DNA from: Thermohalobaculum sp039821125 | Lineage (GTDB): Bacteria > Pseudomonadota > Alphaproteobacteria > Rhodobacterales > Rhodobacteraceae | Assembly (NCBI GenBank): GCA_039821125.1 | Contig: JBCBOR010000011.1 | Location: 1 to 64,000 of the forward strand | Direction: 5' to 3' | Length of the DNA stretch: 64,000 bases | Part shown: positions 15,824 to 23,534 of the stretch, one piece after another | Position numbering within the stretch: the stretch's first letter is position 1 | Layout of the letters: every line of letters starts with the position of its first letter | The notes under the pieces: model-generated | Seen by the model: only the letters and a program-made list of their open reading frames with translations | Databases searched by the model: none | What the model was told of the DNA's origin: nothing | Translations under genes and position numbers: made by a program

Positions 15824-18172
15824 TCAGTTCAGGTCGATCGTTTCGGCAATGGCCTTGACCGAGTTCTCGGCCCGCATCTCGATATGCGTGCCGCTCATCA
15901 CGATGGTGCCGTCTTCCTGCAGGGTCAGCGAGGATTTGCCGACCGTCAGCGTAAACGTGCGCCCGACCGAGACGCTCATGCTCTCGCCGATGGATTTGTC
16001 CTCGGACAGACCGACCTCGACGCTGCGGTGCTTGCCCACGGAGGTGCGCTGCTTCTCGCCGATATCGACGCTTTGGGTGTGCCCGACCTGCGTGTTCTTG
16101 AACAGCCCGACCTGCTCGGTCCGCGCCAGCCCCACCGTGTCCAGCACCGCCTTCTCGACAAAGGTGTTCTTGATGCCCGAGATCGGCATGACCGTGGACA
16201 GCAGCTTGCCAAGCTGGGTGCCCTTGGCGATCTGATCGGCGCCCGCAACCTCGCGGTTCTTGCCCGCGGTCAGGAAGGCCTTGATGCCCATCAGGCTCAT
16301 GGCTTCGGCCGCCGCGCCGCCTTCCTGGGTGGCCTGGACAAAGCTGGTCACGAAGCTGTTGCCGACATCCGAGGCATCGCGCAGCGCCTTCTTCTCGGTC
16401 ATGCCGGTCAGGGCTGCGAGCCCCGCGGCAAGCGGGATCGAGTGCCCGCCGCCCCCGACGAACAGGTTCATCGAGCCGCCGATCTTCTCCTGATGGTTCT
16501 TCTCGACATCGATGGATTTGTTCGAGCCGACGCTTTCGATCTGGTCGTTGTCGACGCGTTTCATCCGGTTGTGCAGGACCTTCAGCGTCTGGTCCTTCTG
16601 GGCGTGCAGCGCGATGTTCTCGGCGCCTGTTGCATCTTCGAAGCTGAGTTCGTTGAACCCGGTCGACTTGTGGCTGTCGGTGCGGAAAACTGACTTGGTC
16701 TTATGCTCGGGCAGCGGATAGGGAACCGCGTTCCGCCCGTTATAGACACATCCCGTGACCAGCGGTTTGTCGGGATCGCCATCGAGGAACTCGACCAGCA
16801 CTTCCATGCCGATGCGCGGGATAACCATGCCGCCCCAGGTGCCGCTCGCCCAGTTCTGGCTGACCCGGCACCGCATCGAGTACTGGTCGTGCAGGTCCCA
16901 GTGGAACCTGACCAGGATGCGCCCGTACTCGTCGCAATCGATCTCGCCCTCGCCAACGACCCGGGCGGTTTGCGGCCCATGCACCCGCGACAGCGGCGTC
17001 TTCCTGCGCGGTGCCAGGGGAGCGCCCTTGGGGCTGAGCGTGTAGCGCCCGGAATACCCGTGCCCGCCCGCATCGGCGATGTTGCCCGTGGCTGCACCCG
17101 GCCCGGTCGCATGGCTCGGGGCCGAGGGACCGGCCTGCCCGGCGGATACCGTGCCGTACTTGTTCGAGACATAGGAATGGGTTGCCGCGAGGCAGACGAA
17201 GGCCTCGCCCGTTGCGCCATGGATCGGATCGCCCGACAATTCGACCTCGCGCCCGGCCCGCAGGGTCAGGCAATCGCCGATCGCTGCGTGACGCACATCC
17301 TGACCGCGCTCCTGCTCGACACGCAGGCCGATCTCGGCCTCCTCGCCGCGCCCGAGATCGAGGTAGTGCCCCGGCCAGTCAAAGCTTTCGATCTGGCCTT
17401 GCGCGTATTTCGCATCGCCGACCCGGAACGTCTCCATCTTCGCGCCGGGCTTCTTGAAGTTGTAGTCGACCAGCCGCATCGCGCCCGTGGTCAGGTTGCG
17501 CTCGGGCCGCCAGGACCAGAAATGCTCGATCTCGACATTGCGGTGATCGCCCGCGCTGTAGAACGGCCGCCGCGTTCCCGGAACCGGATCAAAGCCCGCG
17601 ACCGAATCCGTGATCACCATGGTGTGGCTGCCGGTCTCGTGCCGGAAGTAGTAGCTGATCCCGAACTTCTCCATCATACGGCAGGCGAAATCGAGATCGC
17701 TTTCCGAGAACTGGACGGTGTATTCCAGCGTGGGATAGCTCTTCGACAGCCGCATCTCGACCGCCGGGCTGCCAAGATCGGCATAGGCCTCGAGCAGTTC
17801 GGTCAGGATGTCGACCACGCTCATCTCGTGGAAGATCCGCTGGTTGCGCCGCCGCCCGGCAATCCACGCCCAGGGGCGCAGCACCAGATCATAGCGATAG
17901 CCGGTGTCGTCGATCCCGGCCCAGCGGGCCTGTGTGACGATGCCGTCGAAGGGCTGGACACCGTGATCGGGGTGATCCACCTCGATCGTTACATGGGTGC
18001 CGACCAGAGCGTCAAAATCGATGTCGTCGCGAGTCGAAAGCGCCTCGACCCGGTATTCGAACAAAGTATTCACGCTCTCGTCGCCCGAGAACGCCTTGAG
18101 CGCCAATTCATCCGGACCAAGCGCGGTGACTAAACGACCCATACGGGTCGATTGCTGAAAATGAACGTTCAT
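15824..18172 (-). CDS. vgrG: Type VI secretion spike protein VgrG (TssI)
   Basis: A 782-residue VgrG, the trimeric needle that punctures target cells. The gp27-like part starts near MGRLVTALGPDELALKAFSG and includes FEYRVEALSTRDDIDFDALV. The gp5-like OB fold follows (DEYGRILVRFHWD, SQNWASGTWGGMVIPRIGME, NGRNAVPYPLPEHKT). The beta-helix needle has repeats such as VGSNKSIDVEKNHQEKIGG and later KHRSVEVGLSEDKSIGE. Between these two needle parts, roughly residues 565-690, lies an unusual Ala/Gly-rich, partly hydrophobic insertion. I chose the ATG at 18172 (MNVHFQQSTRMGRL), and the later Met in MGRLVTAL is a second possibility. No core type VI genes are in the window, so this is an orphan vgrG island. 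Confidence 0.93.
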   Translation of the reverse strand: MNVHFQQSTRMGRLVTALGPDELALKAFSGDESVNTLFEYRVEALSTRDDIDFDALVGTHVTIEVDHPDHGVQPFDGIVTQARWAGIDDTGYRYDLVLRPWAWIAGRRRNQRIFHEMSVVDILTELLEAYADLGSPAVEMRLSKSYPTLEYTVQFSESDLDFACRMMEKFGISYYFRHETGSHTMVITDSVAGFDPVPGTRRPFYSAGDHRNVEIEHFWSWRPERNLTTGAMRLVDYNFKKPGAKMETFRVGDAKYAQGQIESFDWPGHYLDLGRGEEAEIGLRVEQERGQDVRHAAIGDCLTLRAGREVELSGDPIHGATGEAFVCLAATHSYVSNKYGTVSAGQAGPSAPSHATGPGAATGNIADAGGHGYSGRYTLSPKGAPLAPRRKTPLSRVHGPQTARVVGEGEIDCDEYGRILVRFHWDLHDQYSMRCRVSQNWASGTWGGMVIPRIGMEVLVEFLDGDPDKPLVTGCVYNGRNAVPYPLPEHKTKSVFRTDSHKSTGFNELSFEDATGAENIALHAQKDQTLKVLHNRMKRVDNDQIESVGSNKSIDVEKNHQEKIGGSMNLFVGGGGHSIPLAAGLAALTGMTEKKALRDASDVGNSFVTSFVQATQEGGAAAEAMSLMGIKAFLTAGKNREVAGADQIAKGTQLGKLLSTVMPISGIKNTFVEKAVLDTVGLARTEQVGLFKNTQVGHTQSVDIGEKQRTSVGKHRSVEVGLSEDKSIGESMSVSVGRTFTLTVGKSSLTLQEDGTIVMSGTHIEMRAENSVKAIAETIDLN

Positions 18173-18219
18173 CAGAAGCGTCTCGCTTTGAACGATAATT
18201 TCTCTACGAAGATGTCTGC

Positions 18220-18247
18220 ATAGTACGCGGAAACCAGTTCTAATCAA
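18220..18247 (-). promoter_or_regulatory. Possible sigma70-type promoter of the vgrG operon
   Basis: On the minus strand TTGATT (18247-18242) is followed after 16 bases by TACTAT (18225-18220). Each box matches four of six consensus positions. Transcription would start about 40 bases before the vgrG ATG at 18172. The surrounding sequence is locally AT-rich compared with the rest of the window. Confidence 0.35.
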
Positions 18248-18382
18248 CTGAGATGTATGGAGATCTTGCGGCAGGTCAATGCCGTTCGCGTCAGGGTAAA
18301 GCTTTGCCGTCCCCGCGCTGCCGGGGGCGTTCGTGCCGGTTTCAGCCCGGCGGCACCGACGTCACCTGCGCCTTGCGCCGTG

Positions 18383-18775
18383 TCACTGCGGGTCCGGTTG
18401 CTGCCCCTCGCTTGCCGTCAGAATGACCCCATGGGCGGCACTTTGCAGATCTGTCGTCGCCTGCCGGACCGCGTCCATCGCTTCGGCCAGCGCTTGCGAA
18501 TCAACATCGTCCCTTGCGGCGATTGCCAGCATCTCCTGCCGGCGGACCTGCAGCGCCTCGATCAGCGGGCGCAGCTGCGGCCGCTCGGCCCTCAGAGCAT
18601 CTGCATAATGCTCGCGTTTCTCGCGCGGCAGATCGGTCAGCATCATCCCGAAACCACCGCCGAGCAATCCGTTGTTCGCAAGGCGCAGGCCGATGCCGAT
18701 CACAGCGGCATTCACCAGGAATGACAAGCACGCGGCGGCAACGAAGCCGATGCGAAAGGCGCGCCCCCAGGTCAT
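18383..18775 (-). CDS. Periplasmic sensor-like protein (Spy/CpxP/CnrX type)
   Basis: A 130-residue inner-membrane-anchored periplasmic protein. Residues about 8-32 form one membrane segment (IGFVAAACLSFLVNAAVIGIG), followed by an all-helical periplasmic part. That part contains MLTDLPREKREHYADALRAE and RPLIEALQVRRQEMLAIAA, the layout of heavy-metal-resistance/sensor proteins of the Spy, ZraP and CnrX class. Its ATG overlaps the anti-sigma stop as ATGA. In cnrYXH systems such a protein senses metal and controls release of the sigma factor, and the gene order here agrees. Few His or Met residues are available as ligands, so the signal may not be a metal. Confidence 0.72.
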   Translation of the reverse strand: MTWGRAFRIGFVAAACLSFLVNAAVIGIGLRLANNGLLGGGFGMMLTDLPREKREHYADALRAERPQLRPLIEALQVRRQEMLAIAARDDVDSQALAEAMDAVRQATTDLQSAAHGVILTASEGQQPDPQ

Positions 18776-19107
18776 TGTCCGCTCCCGGGTGCGCTGCCGA
18801 ACAAGGGATCCGTCAGAACCGATGGCTCACCGAAGGCGATCAGCAGAAGGTCCGCCTCCGCCGCGCCGGTCAGTTCGTACCCTGCAAGACCCGAGACCAC
18901 CAGCATCGCTGCAAACGCGCTCGCTGCTGCGCCGATGGAGATGTCGGGCAGGCGCCAGAGCGACTGCTGCGGGCGATCCTCTGCGTCGATCTTCTCGATT
19001 ACCCGTGCGAAGATCATCGCCTCGTCGGTCTCTCGCGCGGATGCGGCGCGCACCAGATCGTCGATCCGATCCTCCGCGTCCGGGGTGGTTTCATCTGGTC
19101 TGGTCAT
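18772..19107 (-). CDS. Membrane anti-sigma factor-like protein
   Basis: A 111-residue protein with a cytoplasmic N-terminal half (MTRPDETTPDAEDRIDDLVR, helices up to about residue 50). One membrane segment follows near residues 58-80 (GAAASAFAAMLVVSGLAGYE), then a short outer tail. This is the arrangement of small anti-sigma factors that hold an ECF sigma at the membrane. Its start overlaps the sigma-factor stop as ATGA, and its own stop overlaps the sensor start. No zinc-binding HxxxCxxC motif is present, so it is not a ZAS-type anti-sigma. The call rests on position and topology rather than on a sequence family. Confidence 0.7.
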   Translation of the reverse strand: MTRPDETTPDAEDRIDDLVRAASARETDEAMIFARVIEKIDAEDRPQQSLWRLPDISIGAAASAFAAMLVVSGLAGYELTGAAEADLLLIAFGEPSVLTDPLFGSAPGSGQ

Positions 19108-19670
19108 CTCACTCCATCCCTCGTGCTGTCGGCCGCCTCGCGCAGCTTTCGCCGGGCCCGCACCAGCAATTGTTCTGCGGCCCCGGTGCTGAGGCCCATC
19201 GCCGTGGCCACCTCTGCGGTCTCCAATCCTCCGACGGCACGCAACAGCAACGCCATCCGCTGGCGGTTCGGCAGGGTATCGATCGCCCCGCGCACGGCGG
19301 CCAGTTCGCTTGCGCCATCGATCCGGTCTGCGGGCGTGGGCTGTGGGTCGGGGATCTCCGTCTCCTCCAACCCGATAACCCGCAGAAGCGCCCGCTTGCG
19401 CCGCCGGTCGATACAAAGATTGACCGCGATCCGGTAGAGCCAGGTGCTGACCTTTGCCCGCGCGGGATCATAGCGCCCGGCATGGCGCCAGACGCGCACA
19501 AAGACATCCTGCACGACCTCCTCCGCATCATCCTCGCGCCCGAGATACCGGGCGGCCACGGCGGTCAGACCACGGCTGTACAATCCGATAAGCTGGCCAA
19601 GCGCCCGGCGCTGACCGGACGCTATGGCCTCGACGAGGGCCGCCGCCACCTGTTGCTTCTGATCGGACAC
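19104..19670 (-). CDS. ECF RNA polymerase sigma factor
   Basis: A 188-residue extracytoplasmic-function sigma factor. Region 2 reads GLTAVAARYLGREDDAEEVV then QDVFVRVWRHAGRYDP and STWLYRIAVNLCIDRRRKR. Region 4 reads AIDTLPNRQRMALLLRAVGG and ETAEVATAMGLSTGAAEQLL with a basic tail RARRKLREAAD. The start is a GTG at 19670 with GGGGA before it. This gives a normal length, whereas the open frame upstream of it is not sigma-like. It is coupled to the membrane anti-sigma and to a periplasmic sensor-like protein, so it should be released by an envelope or metal signal. Likely targets include its own operon. Confidence 0.9.
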   Translation of the reverse strand: MSDQKQQVAAALVEAIASGQRRALGQLIGLYSRGLTAVAARYLGREDDAEEVVQDVFVRVWRHAGRYDPARAKVSTWLYRIAVNLCIDRRRKRALLRVIGLEETEIPDPQPTPADRIDGASELAAVRGAIDTLPNRQRMALLLRAVGGLETAEVATAMGLSTGAAEQLLVRARRKLREAADSTRDGVR

Positions 19671-19714
19671 CGGGTCCCCAAACGTGATGACAGGTCGGCA
19701 CCGGCGCACCGGCG

Positions 19715-20035
19715 TCAGCGCAGTCGGCGCCGGGTCACGCGCGCGGGCCGAGCATACCGCACCCCGGGCCGCACACCAGAGACAGTCTGCCCGTCCCGGT
19801 TCGTTGCGGTGACGTTGCGCCGGCAGCTGAACGGGCCGCTCTGGCAGGTCACGGTGCTGCTGGTGCTGCCGCCGTTCACACCGTCCCGGGTCACGGTCAC
19901 GCCCGAGCCTTCCGAGTGCGTGCGGGTCACCGTGCCGTTCGGGCCGGTGCGGGTCCACTCGCTCGCCGCCACGTCGGTGATGATCATCGAGCTCAGCAGT
20001 GTCGCCGCCAGCCCCATTGGAACGAAGGATCTCAT
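19715..20035 (-). CDS. Small secreted hypothetical protein
   Basis: A 106-residue exported protein with no recognised family. The ATG at 20035 has a clear AGGAGA site. A signal peptide (MRSFVPMGLAATLLSSMIIT, cleavage probably after VAA) is followed by a Thr/Gly/Arg-rich mature part. One Cys pair (TCQSGPFSCRR) may form a disulfide, and the tail is very basic (RPARVTRRRLR). The repeated pattern GTVTRTHSEGSGVTVTRDG suggests short beta strands. It lies between the EF-hand gene and the sigma factor on the same strand, so it is probably a member of the sigma regulon. I cannot assign a function. Confidence 0.65.
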   Translation of the reverse strand: MRSFVPMGLAATLLSSMIITDVAASEWTRTGPNGTVTRTHSEGSGVTVTRDGVNGGSTSSTVTCQSGPFSCRRNVTATNRDGQTVSGVRPGVRYARPARVTRRRLR

Positions 20036-20062
20036 GTCTTTCTCCTGAGTGCCGGGCATCGG

Positions 20063-20500
20063 TTACTGGCGCTGTGCGGCGATGGTCTCGCGCATCTGGG
20101 CGATCTCTGCGGGGCTGGCGATCCCGTCGCCATTGCGGTCGACCAGATCGAACATCGGGTTGCGCGCGGTGAACTCGGCCTCGGACAGAGCACCGTCGCC
20201 GTCCGAGTCAAGTCTCTGGGACCGCAACTCGACCATGCTGTCCATCATGCGCGCCATGGCGGCGATGCGGTCGCGGGCGAGGTCGAGTTCGCGGCCCGAG
20301 ATCTGACCATCGTTGTCCCCGTCGAGCCGGCTGAACATGGCGCGGCGGGCCTCGGTCGCTTCGGACTGGCTGACCGCGCCGTCCCCATCGATGTCGGCGC
20401 GGAGCATCCCGGCAGCGAGCGGCTGGGCCGTCAGATGGGTGGCAAAGGCAGCAACCAGCAGGACCGTGGCGACCGCAAGGCTTTGGTTTGTCGTGGGCAT
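20063..20500 (-). CDS. Secreted EF-hand calcium-binding protein
   Basis: A 145-residue exported protein with four EF-hand loops: DIDGDGAVSQSE, DGDNDGQISGRE, DSDGDGALSEAE and DRNGDGIASPAE. The first three have a full set of acidic and Gly residues. The fourth has Asn at the third position, which is also seen in working loops. A signal peptide (SLAVATVLLVAAFATHLTA) precedes the first loop. The ATG at 20500 has a TGGAGAACGG site. As the first gene of the sigma/anti-sigma/sensor group, it may be a calcium-dependent envelope component or a buffer linked to the signal sensed there. Confidence 0.85.
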   Translation of the reverse strand: MPTTNQSLAVATVLLVAAFATHLTAQPLAAGMLRADIDGDGAVSQSEATEARRAMFSRLDGDNDGQISGRELDLARDRIAAMARMMDSMVELRSQRLDSDGDGALSEAEFTARNPMFDLVDRNGDGIASPAEIAQMRETIAAQRQ

Positions 20501-20560
20501 AATCCGTTCTCCAGTGTGACCGAGCATTGGGTGCTCATGAACTGGTACGGAGGATTTTTG

Positions 20561-20589
20561 CGGCCCCTACGCGGTGGGGCGGTTTTTTT
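20561..20589 (+). terminator. Rho-independent terminator-like hairpin pointing rightward
   Basis: GCCCC at 20563-20567 pairs with GGGGC at 20576-20580 across an eight-base loop, and after GG comes a run of seven T (20583-20589). The run lies on the plus strand, while every gene from 4578 to 26197 is on the minus strand. The element would therefore end an unannotated rightward transcript. It lies between the EF-hand gene and oppF. Confidence 0.45.
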
Positions 20590-20673
20590 GTTGGTACAGC
20601 GCGACCGACTGCGGTGGCCCTGGACGCTACGCGCTTTTACTCCGGGCCGGGTGCGTGGCGGTGACGGGATCGC

Positions 20674-21642
20674 TTACACCAGATGGCAGGCGACCGTGTG
20701 GCCGTCGCCCTTCAGCACCGGCATCGTCTCGCGGCACTGGGGCTGGGCGATGGGACAGCGCGAGGCAAAGCGGCACCCTTTGGGCAGGTTGATCGGGCTG
20801 GGTGGATCACCCTCCAGCCGGACCCGCTCGCGCCGGTTCTGCTTGGCGCCATGCACCGTGGGCACCGCGCCCAGCAACGCCTTGGTGTAGGGGTGCTGCG
20901 GCGATTTGAACAGCGTCACTCGGTCCGCCTGCTCGACGATCTGGCCGAGATACATCACCGCGATCTCGTCGCAGATGTGCTGCACCACGCCCAGATCGTG
21001 GGAGATGAACAGGTATGTCAGCCCGAGATCCCGTTGCAGCCGCGCCATCAGGTTCAGGATCTGCGCCTGGATCGCGACGTCCAGGGCCGAGACCGGCTCG
21101 TCACACACGATCAGGTCGGGCTTGGTCGAGAGCGCGCGGGCCAGCCCCAGCCGCTGGCGTTGCCCGCCCGAGAACTGGTGCGGGAACAGAGCCTGCTGCT
21201 CGGGGCGCAGACCGACCTGCTCGAACAGCTCAGCCACCGCCGTGTCGCGCTCGGCCCGGGTGCCGATCTGCATCAGCTCCAGCGGCTCGCGGACAATCTC
21301 GCCCGCCCGTTTGCGCGGGTCGAGCGAGGAATAGGGATCCTGAAACACGATCTGGAAGCGGCGGCGCGCGGCCCGCAGATCCTCGCCTTCAAGGTCGCTG
21401 ATCGCGGTATCGCCGAGGCTCACGCGCCCTGCCGTGATCGGTACCAGCCTCATGATCGCCAGCGCCGTGGTGGACTTGCCCGAGCCGCTCTCGCCGACAA
21501 TGCCGAAGGTCTTGCCCGCGGGGACGGAGAAGCTGACGCCATCGACAGCATGAACCGTTGGCTTGCGCCCGGTCAGGCCACGGCCGCCGCCGAAGTGGAC
21601 CTTCAGGTCCTCGACGACCAGCGCACTGTCGCGGGCGCTCAT
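20674..21642 (-). CDS. Peptide-type ABC transporter ATP-binding protein (OppF/DppF-like)
   Basis: A 322-residue ATPase of the oligopeptide/dipeptide/nickel importer family. Walker A is GIVGESGSGKST, the signature is FSGGQRQRLGLARAL and Walker B is LIVCDEPVSAL. The C-terminal oligopeptide/dipeptide extension is present (LFKSPQHPYTKALLGAVP) with a four-Cys cluster region near CRFASRCPIAQPQC, where Fe-S-binding homologues keep their cysteines. The ATG at 21642 overlaps the stop of the preceding ATPase as ATGA. It is the last gene of a five-gene importer operon. Confidence 0.9.
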   Translation of the reverse strand: MSARDSALVVEDLKVHFGGGRGLTGRKPTVHAVDGVSFSVPAGKTFGIVGESGSGKSTTALAIMRLVPITAGRVSLGDTAISDLEGEDLRAARRRFQIVFQDPYSSLDPRKRAGEIVREPLELMQIGTRAERDTAVAELFEQVGLRPEQQALFPHQFSGGQRQRLGLARALSTKPDLIVCDEPVSALDVAIQAQILNLMARLQRDLGLTYLFISHDLGVVQHICDEIAVMYLGQIVEQADRVTLFKSPQHPYTKALLGAVPTVHGAKQNRRERVRLEGDPPSPINLPKGCRFASRCPIAQPQCRETMPVLKGDGHTVACHLV

Positions 21643-22631
21643 GGGGTGGCCTCCGGCCGGGCGACCCAGCACGCGGTCAGATGGGCGTCATCGGACGCGA
21701 CCAGATCAGGCTTCGCGCCGAGGCATTTCTCGACCCGTTCATTGCAGCGGGGCGCAAAGGCACAGCCGACCCCCAGGTCGGTCAGGGCAGGCACGACACC
21801 GGGGATTTCCACCAGTTCCTGCCGCTCGGGCGAGGGATCGGGTTCCAGATGTGGCACGCAGGCTATCAGCCCCTTGGTGTAAGGATGCTCGGGCGCCGAC
21901 AGCACGGTCTCGACCGCGCCCTTCTCGACCACCCGGCCCGCGTACATCACGGCGACCCGGTCGGCGAGCTCGGCAATCGCGCCCATGTCGTGGGTGATCA
22001 TCAGGATGGCGGTGCCCATCTCGCGCTGGAGATCCTGCAGCAGGTCGAAGATCTGCGCCTGCACGGTGGCATCGAGCGCCGTCGTCGGCTCGTCGGCGAT
22101 CAGCACACGCGGGCGGCAGGCCAGCGCAATCGCGATCATCACCCGCTGGCGCATGCCCCCCGAAAGCTGATGGGGATAAGCCTTCGCACGCAGCTCGGCC
22201 TCCGGAATGTCCACCGCGCGCAGCATCTCGACGGCGCGGGCCATGGCGGCACGGGGGGAGGCATTTTCATGCAGCCGCACGCTCTCGGCGATCTGCTCGC
22301 CCACTGTAAAGACAGGGTTGAGCGAGGTCATCGGCTCCTGAAAGATCATGCCGATATCGCGGCCCCGGATCTCGCGCAGGTCGTTCTCGGCCATGCCGAC
22401 CATCTCGACCCCGTCGAGGCGGATGGACCCGGAAGTGACCTTGCCCGGCGGGCTTGGCACCAGCCCCATGATCGAGAGCGCCGTCATGGATTTGCCGCAG
22501 CCCGACTCGCCGACGATGCCGAGGATCTCGCCCTCGCCAACTTCCAGAGACACGTGATCCAGCACGCGCGCAGGCCCGGCGCGGGTCTTGAAGTCGACCA
22601 CAACGTCCTCGACCGTCAGCAGCGCGCTCAT
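21639..22631 (-). CDS. Peptide-type ABC transporter ATP-binding protein (OppD/DppD-like)
   Basis: A 330-residue ATPase paired with the following OppF-like protein to power a heteromeric peptide-class importer. Walker A is GIVGESGCGKSM, the signature is LSGGMRQRVMIAIAL and Walker B is RVLIADEPTTALD. The family C-terminal segment is VLSAPEHPYTKGLIACVPHL, followed by a Cys-containing CAFAPRCNERVEKC. Its start overlaps the OppC-like stop as ATGA, and its stop overlaps the next start in the same way. The substrate is set by the binding protein at the head of the operon. Confidence 0.9.
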   Translation of the reverse strand: MSALLTVEDVVVDFKTRAGPARVLDHVSLEVGEGEILGIVGESGCGKSMTALSIMGLVPSPPGKVTSGSIRLDGVEMVGMAENDLREIRGRDIGMIFQEPMTSLNPVFTVGEQIAESVRLHENASPRAAMARAVEMLRAVDIPEAELRAKAYPHQLSGGMRQRVMIAIALACRPRVLIADEPTTALDATVQAQIFDLLQDLQREMGTAILMITHDMGAIAELADRVAVMYAGRVVEKGAVETVLSAPEHPYTKGLIACVPHLEPDPSPERQELVEIPGVVPALTDLGVGCAFAPRCNERVEKCLGAKPDLVASDDAHLTACWVARPEATP

Positions 22632-23530
22632 CGCTGCCTCAGCTTGGGGTTCAGCGCATCGTTCAGCCCGTCACCGATCAGCGAGATCGCCAGCACGGTC
22701 AGGAAGATCGCGATGCCGGGAATGGCGACGGCGAAGCCTGCGTCGAGGATGTACGGCCGGTTCGAGCCGATGACCTGCCCCCAGCTCATCACGTTGGGGT
22801 CGCTGAGCCCGAGGAAGCTCAGCGCCGCCTCGAACAATATCGCCGAGCCGACCATCAGGTTCGCCTGCACGATGATCGGCGGCATGGCGTTGGGCAGGAT
22901 CACGCGGAAGATCAGATAGCCGTCGCGCGCGCTGCCGGACCGGGCGGCGGCGACGTACTCCATCTCGCGGATGCGCAGGAATTCGGACCGGGTCACGCGG
23001 GCCACCGCCGTCCAACTGACGACCCCGATGGCCATGGTGACGGTGAACAGCGACGCGCCGAAGAGCGCGACGATCACCATGGAGAAGAGGAGGGTCGGTA
23101 GGACCTGGAAGAACTCGGTGAAGCGCATCAGCGCCTCCTCGACCCATCCGCCATAGTACCCCGCGAAGGCCCCGACCGTGACGCCGATGACCAGCGAGAT
23201 GATCGCCGCCGACAGGCCGATGGCCATCGAAACCTGCCCGCCCGCCATCATCGCCGACAGGATGTCCCGGCCGAGGTAGTCGGTGCCGAACAGGAACCCT
23301 TCCTCGCCCGGCGCGGCGAAGGGGGCCCAGACCATCTCGAACGGGTCGGTGGTGTGAAGGTATGGCCCGATGAAGGTGAACGCCAGGATCGCGAGCAGCA
23401 GGATCAGGCCCACGACCGCGTTGATGTTGGAGAAAAACATCCCCAGCATTTCGCGCGCCGGGTGGGTGACCTTTGCGCTGGGCAGATCGGCAGAGGCATC
23501 ACGGGCCTTTTCGGGGGTGACGTCCGTCAT
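22628..23530 (-). CDS. Peptide-type ABC transporter permease (OppC/DppC-like)
   Basis: A 300-residue inner-membrane permease. Segments include AVVGLILLLAILAFTFIGPY near the start and VSMAIGLSAAIISLVIGVTV. The cytoplasmic coupling loop is EYVAAARSGSARDGYLIFRV with the conserved EAA-Gly pattern. The family luminal motif FLFGTDYLGRDILS precedes the membrane core. The ATG at 23530 is preferred over an earlier in-frame start because GAGG lies before it and it falls four bases after the OppB-like stop. Confidence 0.9.
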   Translation of the reverse strand: MTDVTPEKARDASADLPSAKVTHPAREMLGMFFSNINAVVGLILLLAILAFTFIGPYLHTTDPFEMVWAPFAAPGEEGFLFGTDYLGRDILSAMMAGGQVSMAIGLSAAIISLVIGVTVGAFAGYYGGWVEEALMRFTEFFQVLPTLLFSMVIVALFGASLFTVTMAIGVVSWTAVARVTRSEFLRIREMEYVAAARSGSARDGYLIFRVILPNAMPPIIVQANLMVGSAILFEAALSFLGLSDPNVMSWGQVIGSNRPYILDAGFAVAIPGIAIFLTVLAISLIGDGLNDALNPKLRQR

Positions 23531-23534
23531 CGCC

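Noticed and set aside
18290..18382. GC hairpins (GTGCCG/CGGCAC and CCCC/GGGG) after the sensor gene
   Set aside because: Short stems with large loops and no T-run. They are expected by chance in GC-rich DNA.
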